DNA of 12,356 nucleotides from Deltaproteobacteria bacterium (lineage in GTDB: Bacteria > Desulfobacterota > Desulfobacteria > Desulfobacterales > JAFDCJ01), in the NCBI GenBank assembly GCA_024277475.1, contig JAJRVC010000076.1, positions 1-12,356 on the forward strand, read 5' to 3'. How positions within the stretch are numbered: position 1 is the first letter of the stretch; the number at the start of each line of letters is the position of its first letter. The notes under the pieces were generated by a model. It searched no databases and was not told the origin of the DNA. It worked only from the letters and a program-made list of their open reading frames with translations. Position numbers and translations under genes: made by a program. Positions 7,435 through 12,356 of the stretch are shown here, one piece after another.

Positions 7435-8677
7435 ATCCTCTTGTCCTCTGAATTGTTCTACTGATTTCCCGATATCCACTGACGACATCCATTCTATTTT
7501 TGGAAGAGGGCGCTTGTGTCCGAAGTATTTCTTTGACCTGCTCAAATGTTTCGGGTTGAACCCGTTTATTTCTTTTAAACGTCCGTTCCCATTCCTGTCC
7601 GCAAATCTGCAGGATTTTGTTGCTCGGAATATTACGACGCAGCATGGCAATGAGTCCCCGGGTATAATTTTTATCCGATACCACATCCGCCCCGGATAAA
7701 GCGTCATCCTTGTGGGGCGGCACAAAATAGACAGCATTTTTCCACACAAACAATAAGGCCATTACGACCAGGACCAGAAGAACCCAATGAAACCGGCGGT
7801 GCCGCAAAAGAGCAGCCACCGATGGCTGCTTATAGATTCCAAAGTGGGCTTCGTCGAATACTATTTTAGAGTTCGGCCCCATCAGCCAAACCAGCAATTG
7901 CGAGTGCCGCTCGGACCTCAGCGCTTCGTTGCTGATGAAAAAGGAATCCGCAGACAGCACTAAACTACCCTTGCCAACCGGTCGTTCAATCAAAACCGGG
8001 TGCCCTTTACTGGCATAAAGAACCTGCCAGCTCTCATCAAGCAGATCGAAATACAGATTTGAATGCCACGAAATAACCGGAGGAAGATCCCGCCGGTTGG
8101 AAACGGCATCGAGGGCCAAATAGCTGCCATCTTTGGTCGGCAGATTTTGGTTGAATTCAAATCCAACACCCCAGTATTTTTTGATGGCTATCAGACTATT
8201 TTTTTCGGACTTTTCCCGGCACTCGGCATCCTCCATTTTTTGAGATTCCGTTTTTCTTTTCGGATTGGCCTTTTTTACATACTTCCTGTTTATCGGTGAA
8301 AAGGACACCACCAGTCTTCCACCCGACTGCATTAGACGATCGAAGGCCCCGGTCAATACCGCCGACAGCGGATCGTATGGCTCGGCCGATGTCCCCAAAT
8401 AAAAAAAAGTGACGTCGGACTCAGGCTTTAACGAATGCAGGAAATTATAATTGCGCCGTATGGTAATATCATCGATATTTGCCAGACTTTCGTAAAGCGC
8501 CCGTGTCCCCAGCGGGTCACTGCGCAGGGAAGAATAGGGTGGATAGACATCGCCGGTTTGGAAACGCAAAACAAACAAATGACCCACACCCAACAAAAAG
8601 GCGATCAGCAGTAAAGCTAACAGGACGGATCGCAGGGTATTTGTCTTAGGATAAGCGTCTACTGTTTGTCTCCGCAT
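7427..8677 (-). CDS. DUF4350 domain membrane protein
   Basis: A 416-aa protein with an N-terminal membrane segment (about 16-38), an extracytoplasmic domain, and a second membrane segment near 296-314 followed by a cytosolic tail of about 100 residues. The DUF4350 hallmarks are YSSLRSDPLGTRALYESLA at 48-66, which opens the domain, and VFDEAHFG at 273-280 just before the second membrane helix. A very charged insert lies at about 131-160. The fold resembles the substrate-free glutamine-amidotransferase-like region of GldG/ABC-associated proteins, but no catalytic residues are visible and no activity is known. GGAAGGA lies 5 nt before the ATG at 8677, favoured over a TTG at 8692. Its place directly before moxR matches the known DUF4350-MoxR-DUF58 order, so it is probably a membrane subunit of the same complex. 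Confidence 0.88.
   Translation of the reverse strand: MRRQTVDAYPKTNTLRSVLLALLLIAFLLGVGHLFVLRFQTGDVYPPYSSLRSDPLGTRALYESLANIDDITIRRNYNFLHSLKPESDVTFFYLGTSAEPYDPLSAVLTGAFDRLMQSGGRLVVSFSPINRKYVKKANPKRKTESQKMEDAECREKSEKNSLIAIKKYWGVGFEFNQNLPTKDGSYLALDAVSNRRDLPPVISWHSNLYFDLLDESWQVLYASKGHPVLIERPVGKGSLVLSADSFFISNEALRSERHSQLLVWLMGPNSKIVFDEAHFGIYKQPSVAALLRHRRFHWVLLVLVVMALLFVWKNAVYFVPPHKDDALSGADVVSDKNYTRGLIAMLRRNIPSNKILQICGQEWERTFKRNKRVQPETFEQVKEILRTQAPSSKNRMDVVSGYREISRTIQRTRGYE
7444..7449 (-). promoter_or_regulatory. Ribosome binding site for the MoxR gene
   Basis: AGAGGA lies 9 nt before the ATG at 7434, and a second AGAGGA (7436-7441) sits just 1 nt before it. Both lie within the last codons of the DUF4350 gene. 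The pair decides the MoxR start against the longer open frame. Confidence 0.6.
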
Positions 8678-8716
8678 CGAATCCTTCCGCAATATTGTTC
8701 ATATTTGACATAACCT

Positions 8717-10381
8717 TTAACCCCTGAGCCCATGCCCGGCTGTATCTTTAACAACCGCCAATATCCTTTTCTGATTCGCTGCGAAATCATTAAAGCCGGA
8801 GCGTTGAATGCGGTACCTGCCGTACCAGACGCGTTCAAACAAATTCAGGTTTTTAGAAAAAATGACGATCAATTCTTCATGTTCATGGGCACGCCGCCTC
8901 AACTCATGCTCATATTCCTGATTTGATTTATATGTTTCGATGGTAATCATTTCGTGTTCGGCCAGATACGCCAGCGTTGCCAGATAAAACGCACGCATGG
9001 CCAGACGCAGCTCGCCTTTTGTAGTGAAATCCTCTGCCAGCACCAGCCAGCGATTGGCTGGAAGATCATCGGCCTGGGTGCCTTCATCGTTCAGATCGGG
9101 TAACGGTACAACCGCTGCAGCGACCGTTTCACCAGGCTTTCTAGGGTGACGACGCCGGATTCGGAAAAATACGAAAGTCAGGATAGCTAAAAATAGAAAC
9201 AAAAGTAAAATTAACACAACTCGTACGGGAGTGATCCAGTTTTTATTCAATGGTGCCGATTTCTTATGACGTCCCGGCAGCAAGTTTTCCAGCCATTCGA
9301 ATAACCGGGTGATCCATCTCCCGAGGGTCCGGATGCCGTTGGCGAGCACATCCAGCAGCCATTTGATTGCCGCTTCAAACGGACCTTTTGTTTCCGGTTC
9401 TCCTACCCGGACAACTTCGCGGGGCATGCGCCAGGAAAACTCCTGTCGCCCCAATGTTTTTTCAATGGAGCGGTCCAATTCCCCGGGAGATACCGAAGTC
9501 GGCTGCCCGGCAAGGCAAGTAAAAGGAGTAGCGCACACAACCATAATCACCAGTCCCATTGCCATTATTTTCCCCCGGGCAGATAGGCGGTTGAGTTCCT
9601 TTTTCAGGTCCTCCCCGGATTTAAGGGCGGATCCATAAAAGCATCGCAGCACGTATACCGTCTTGGCGAAAGGGTCCAGGCACAAATAGGCCATTCCCAG
9701 CATTGCGATCCAAGACGTTGTATTGAGCATCATCCGCATGCCGCTCAAAGTAAATATGGAATCAATACCAAACAGTGTTTTTACCATCTGTGGAATGATA
9801 ATGGCCGCAAATGAAATGTTGAAAAAAATCACAATCCCGAATATCCATAATATCCCAATCAGCAGATGGTTCTGCCGGGGCCAAAGTCCGGCCTCCCGCC
9901 AGGCCCATTTGCAGGTGGACTTGACAGTCTGAGGTTCTTCTTCAGCATAGGCGGCGGCATTTTGATAAAATGCATAGCAAAACCCAAAGGGAATCAACAC
10001 CACCCCTGCAATGGGTAGCACGATAAATCGGGTGGATTGGATCAGGGATTGGGTGGCCGCAACTGATGCAATCCGGTCCAGAGACCACCTGTACGGAGAT
10101 TCACCGGTTATTTCAGCCCTGACCTGATGTGTAAAGACAGTCTGCCAGAATTTCATCCAGACATACAAAACAGCAAGGCTCAGCGCAGCCACGGTACGAT
10201 GTTCACCAGCATTTGCGCTGCGACTCATATCCGCCCAGAAATACATCAGCCCGAGAACAAAAGGGGCGCTGCCCAGGTAATAGCAGGCAAGCAATCTGCC
10301 CGGCGCGGATCGCAGTAAATAAACAGCCTCTTCGATGATGCGGATGGCACTCTTGTTATGCTTTCTGTGTTCCGGTTTCAT
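8717..10381 (-). CDS. DUF4129-domain polytopic membrane protein, probable fusion
   Basis: A 554-aa protein with two parts. Residues 1-260 hold about five membrane segments (near 36-52, 64-84, 117-140, 172-197, 222-247) of no family I can name. From about 271 it looks like a complete DUF4129 protein: a signal-peptide-like segment MAMGLVIMVVCATPFTCLAG (273-292), an extracytoplasmic ELDRSIEKTLGRQEFSW region, a membrane helix at about 385-407, and the DUF4129 domain at about 457-523 (RLAMRAFYLATLAYLAEHE, LNLFERVWYGRY). DUF4129 often sits behind transglutaminase domains at MoxR loci, but no such domain is present. The start at 10381 forms an ATGA overlap with the preceding gene; an ATG at 10408 with AAGGAA before it is a real alternative. 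A further possible start at 9565 would give the DUF4129 half alone. Confidence 0.85.
   Translation of the reverse strand: MKPEHRKHNKSAIRIIEEAVYLLRSAPGRLLACYYLGSAPFVLGLMYFWADMSRSANAGEHRTVAALSLAVLYVWMKFWQTVFTHQVRAEITGESPYRWSLDRIASVAATQSLIQSTRFIVLPIAGVVLIPFGFCYAFYQNAAAYAEEEPQTVKSTCKWAWREAGLWPRQNHLLIGILWIFGIVIFFNISFAAIIIPQMVKTLFGIDSIFTLSGMRMMLNTTSWIAMLGMAYLCLDPFAKTVYVLRCFYGSALKSGEDLKKELNRLSARGKIMAMGLVIMVVCATPFTCLAGQPTSVSPGELDRSIEKTLGRQEFSWRMPREVVRVGEPETKGPFEAAIKWLLDVLANGIRTLGRWITRLFEWLENLLPGRHKKSAPLNKNWITPVRVVLILLLFLFLAILTFVFFRIRRRHPRKPGETVAAAVVPLPDLNDEGTQADDLPANRWLVLAEDFTTKGELRLAMRAFYLATLAYLAEHEMITIETYKSNQEYEHELRRRAHEHEELIVIFSKNLNLFERVWYGRYRIQRSGFNDFAANQKRILAVVKDTAGHGLRG
9565..9577 (-). promoter_or_regulatory. 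Possible internal translation start within the DUF4129 gene
   Basis: GGGGGA stands a few bases before an in-frame ATG (9563-9565) that opens a signal-peptide-like sequence. Starting here would give a free-standing DUF4129 protein of about 282 residues. It could equally be the scar of a gene fusion. Positional and motif evidence only. Confidence 0.3.
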
Positions 10382-10704
10382 GATCCCGTCCACCAGCCTG
10401 ACTGCCATAAAGTTCCTTCATGAAAAGATGAGGGGAACGCCATAAGCGTTTGAGCGAGATAATAAAAGAGGATATATAAAATCATCAAACCCAGAAAAAA
10501 ATGACCCAGACGGAAAAACCATTGAAACCGGTTTAATCTTTCTCCGTCCGGCCCGCGCGTCTTGCCAAGGCAAGACGCACAGAGGACCTTATCCGTATGC
10601 TCCGTAATGCACTCCCGGCAGAAAAACCGGCCGCACTCGGGACAACGGGCCACTGCTTCACGAAATCGGTGATGGTGGCAACGTTGGTGTGTCAGCTCTT
10701 GCAT
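10378..10704 (-). CDS. Small B-box-type zinc-finger membrane protein
   Basis: A 108-aa protein. Residues 9-45 carry eight evenly placed ligands: Cys9, His12, Cys21, Cys24, Cys29, Cys32, Cys42 and Cys45, spaced C-x2-H-x8-C-x2-C-x4-C-x2-C-x9-C-x2-C, with His36 as an extra candidate. This is the bacterial B-box-like zinc-binding pattern and should bind two zinc ions. One hydrophobic helix follows at about 63-90, so the finger is probably cytosolic and tethered to the inner membrane. The same spacing occurs in the protein encoded at the right edge of the window. No good ribosome binding site precedes the ATG at 10704, and an in-frame stop just upstream rules out a longer protein. Its end overlaps the DUF4129 start by 4 nt, which ties it to the MoxR cluster. 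Function unknown; binding of protein partners is a reasonable inference. Confidence 0.85.
   Translation of the reverse strand: MQELTHQRCHHHRFREAVARCPECGRFFCRECITEHTDKVLCASCLGKTRGPDGERLNRFQWFFRLGHFFLGLMILYILFYYLAQTLMAFPSSFHEGTLWQSGWWTGS
10557..10578. repeat. Perfect 10-bp inverted repeat with 2-base centre
   Basis: GCGTCTTGCC and its exact complement GGCAAGACGC flank AA. It lies inside the small B-box gene, over the codons of the last Cys-x2-Cys pair. The centre is too short for a normal RNA loop, so it may be chance, a protein-binding palindrome, or a coding constraint. Confidence 0.6.
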
Positions 10705-10793
10705 AGGATATTAAATAGTGCGTGTTCACAGGTTCAGAGTTCACCATTCAGGGCTATCTCTTGCATGCAACCCGAAACCTTTGAACGGTTACG

Positions 10794-11879
10794 TTAGCTC
10801 AATTTCCCCTCAATTCCGGATATTGGTTTGCTGGACATGACCGGCCGGTATGAGGATGCCACCCGTGCGGCTTTGTGTTTTTTTACCAAGCTGCCAGATT
10901 GTTTCAGCATGAGCAGTCCCGGAATACCGAGAAAAAAAGCACCGCAAATCGTAAAAATATCATAGACCAGTACCAAAGGATTTCCCCAAGGTGAAAGGCT
11001 GGACATGGATTTAAACAATTCCCACTGATTGTACACAATGCTCGGATTCTTAAATACAAATACCATGCTGACAACGTATCCCGCGACGAAAGTAATAACG
11101 ACAAATCCAAGAGAGATCCAGGTTATGGCCCGCAGGGCATTGGACATATCACTGTTATGCTGTTTGACGAGGGCTATAATTACAAAAATTCCCATGCAAA
11201 TGCCGGTGACAGAGCTTAAAATCGTCACAATAAAATGGGTGAAAAGAAACCCCGATGTTGCCAGTACACCGTCCAACACCAGCAAACCAAACAAAAGCAG
11301 ATGGGCGCGACCTTTTTCGTGCGTAAGGGTCGTCTTCGACTTGCCGACTCGCAATGACGAGCCTTTAGCCCCATTGTCACTGACTCGGCAAGCCGGCATT
11401 TTGCCCAGATCTTCCTGTGATAGAGTGCCCTGAGCACTTTGGATGTGGAGCTGTAAGCGGTCCATGACTCTGAATGTGTTTTTCAGCCGGTGCAATGAAG
11501 GCAATTTTTCGGTCTGCACGGCGGTCAGGAGTTGTGTTTCACAGGTGGGCCCCCGGTACAGATTGAGCAGCAATAGCATCAGTAACACTCCGGTGAAGAC
11601 AACCCAAAATGCAGACCCTACCCCATCACTCAAAATTGCCGGTAGCATGAAAAGCAGGAGCAAAAATCCCAGCACAATGTTTTGGACTTTACCGGCAACG
11701 GTTTTGCGGGTGATGATGGCCTGGATATCATTAAAATAAAACCGTTTATAATCCTCAACGCCGACCCGGGAATAAACATGAAACAGATGATCATCCCCCT
11801 GCCAAAGTGTATACCTGCCAACCAGAAAACCTTTTTTGGTACCGGGCAATTTGTGGTATTCTTTATTTTGTTTTGCCAT
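10794..11879 (-). CDS. Conserved-looking membrane protein with N-terminal PH-like region and six membrane segments
   Basis: A 361-aa protein. The N-terminus (about 19-60: VGRYTLWQGDDHLFHVYSR, then YKRFYFNDIQAIITRKT) resembles the opening strand pattern of bacterial PH-like (YcxB/bPH) membrane proteins. Two membrane helices follow at about 66-83 and 88-107, a hydrophilic stretch at about 110-190, then four more near 193-215, 219-240, 250-275 and 299-324. No catalytic motif is visible. The start at 11879 is chosen because the PH-like region begins here and it leaves a 36-nt spacer; the frame is open to 12038, but that part overlaps the upstream B-box gene. It sits between two B-box genes, suggesting a shared role. 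An interrupted inverted repeat falls in its hydrophilic linker. I do not recognise a named family. Confidence 0.75.
   Translation of the reverse strand: MAKQNKEYHKLPGTKKGFLVGRYTLWQGDDHLFHVYSRVGVEDYKRFYFNDIQAIITRKTVAGKVQNIVLGFLLLLFMLPAILSDGVGSAFWVVFTGVLLMLLLLNLYRGPTCETQLLTAVQTEKLPSLHRLKNTFRVMDRLQLHIQSAQGTLSQEDLGKMPACRVSDNGAKGSSLRVGKSKTTLTHEKGRAHLLLFGLLVLDGVLATSGFLFTHFIVTILSSVTGICMGIFVIIALVKQHNSDMSNALRAITWISLGFVVITFVAGYVVSMVFVFKNPSIVYNQWELFKSMSSLSPWGNPLVLVYDIFTICGAFFLGIPGLLMLKQSGSLVKKHKAARVASSYRPVMSSKPISGIEGKLS
11340..11392. repeat. Interrupted inverted repeat with CGTCATTGCGAG core, inside a coding sequence
   Basis: Outer arms CTTGCCGA (11340-11347) and TCGGCAAG (11385-11392) are exact complements; inner arms CAATG (11352-11356) and CATTG (11372-11376) pair within them. 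On the minus strand the element includes CTCGTCATTGCGAG, a core I associate with interspersed palindromic repeats in many Desulfobacterota and other genomes. It encodes residues about 163-180 of the 361-aa membrane protein, in its hydrophilic linker, without breaking the frame. Confidence 0.55.
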
Positions 11880-11914
11880 CTTATTTTTTTCTCTTTTTGA
11901 GGAGGGTTTTATCT

Positions 11915-12349
11915 TTATTTGGACATCACCAGATAGGAAAAAAACAAAATCCAGCATGCAATTTGCAAACCCGCCAGGAAAAATGCCAATATAAAGCGGA
12001 TTCTCGTCCGGGAAATGACACTGCGAGGCGTATTCCAATATTTCACGGTTAAATAGATCGCCAGAGGAGCGGTAAAGAGGGTGATAAAATAAAACAGGAT
12101 TGGAACCGTAGCCACCATCAGCGCAATGGTATCATAACAGGTTCGATGATTTTCCAGATTTTTTATTTTCCGTTTGCTTCTTCCTTTTTCAAAGCATACA
12201 GGACACAAATGCCGGCCGTTGAGCGCCAGATCACACAGCGCACACACAAACCGACCACAGGCGGAACAGGGAATGACAGCCTTTGTGCCAGGGTGATAAA
12301 AGCATCCGGCCTCGTTGCCGATCTGAAGTGTTTCGCCAGACCGGCCCAT
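11915..12349 (-). CDS. B-box-type zinc-finger protein with two membrane helices, probably 5'-truncated by the window edge
   Basis: At least 144 aa are visible from the ATG at 12349, but the frame is open to the window edge, so the true start may lie outside. Residues 16-52 hold Cys16, His19, Cys28, Cys31, Cys36, Cys39, Cys49 and Cys52 with His47, in the spacing C-x2-H-x8-C-x2-C-x4-C-x2-C-x9-C-x2-C, identical to that of the 108-aa protein at 10378-10704. A basic linker (SKRKIK) leads to two membrane segments at about 74-105 and 117-140, ending in a very short tail. This suggests a cytosolic zinc-binding head on a membrane hairpin. It is 36 nt upstream of the PH-like gene and heads the visible part of the minus-strand operon. 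Function unknown; similar proteins occur next to PH-like membrane genes. Confidence 0.82.
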   Translation of the reverse strand: MGRSGETLQIGNEAGCFYHPGTKAVIPCSACGRFVCALCDLALNGRHLCPVCFEKGRSKRKIKNLENHRTCYDTIALMVATVPILFYFITLFTAPLAIYLTVKYWNTPRSVISRTRIRFILAFFLAGLQIACWILFFSYLVMSK

Positions 12350-12356
12350 TGGCAGC

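Noticed and set aside
7435..7749. Longer MoxR reading frame starting at 7749
   Set aside because: The extra 105 residues overlap DUF4350 coding sequence and do not resemble MoxR; tandem AGAGGA sites mark 7434.
8678..8692. TTG start for the DUF4350 gene
   Set aside because: The ATG at 8677 has GGAAGGA at proper spacing; the TTG adds only five residues without a better site.
11880..12038. Longer frame for the 361-aa membrane protein starting at 12038
   Set aside because: The added 53 residues mostly overlap the upstream B-box gene and precede the natural PH-like start.

Overview
The window is chromosomal-type DNA from a Gram-negative bacterium of roughly even base composition. Lipoprotein sorting, a PqiABC envelope transport set and the protein families present fit the Desulfobacterota (former Deltaproteobacteria) best. 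That placement is inference: there is no rRNA or other phylogenetic marker here.

Layout. Two convergent gene blocks fill the window. Left, plus strand (2-2806): the 3' end of pqiA, then pqiB and pqiC, overlapping end to start. They encode an inner-membrane protein, a three-MCE-domain envelope-spanning protein and an outer-membrane lipoprotein. Right, minus strand (read from 12356 down to about 2961): a run of nine tightly packed genes. In transcription order these are a B-box zinc-finger membrane protein (possibly cut by the window edge), a 361-aa PH-like polytopic membrane protein, a second small B-box membrane protein, a DUF4129 membrane protein, a DUF4350 protein, a MoxR AAA+ ATPase, a DUF58 vWA-like protein, a SpoIIM-family membrane protein and an RDD-family membrane protein. 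Several junctions are ATGA-type overlaps, so this looks like one co-transcribed and partly translationally coupled unit whose promoter lies beyond the right edge.

How it fits together. DUF4350-MoxR-DUF58-SpoIIM-RDD is a recurring bacterial neighbourhood; the same order is known in Mycobacterium tuberculosis (Rv3691-Rv3695, MoxR2). MoxR ATPases are thought to act with vWA-type partners as chaperones or maturation factors. Here nearly all partners are membrane proteins, so an envelope-associated role is likely, but the client is unknown. The less familiar part is the upstream extension: two membrane-anchored zinc-finger proteins with identical cysteine/histidine spacing flanking a PH-like membrane protein.

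Main oddities. The RDD gene stops at a TAG codon, the only TAG stop in the window, yet convincing coding sequence continues in frame for 54 codons. The DUF4129 protein looks like a fusion, with a signal-peptide-like segment and a possible start site in its middle. An interrupted inverted repeat carrying a CGTCATTGCGAG core lies inside the 361-aa gene. A 244-nt, strongly strand-skewed gap splits moxR from DUF58. I saw no tRNA, rRNA, CRISPR array, insertion sequence or attachment site.
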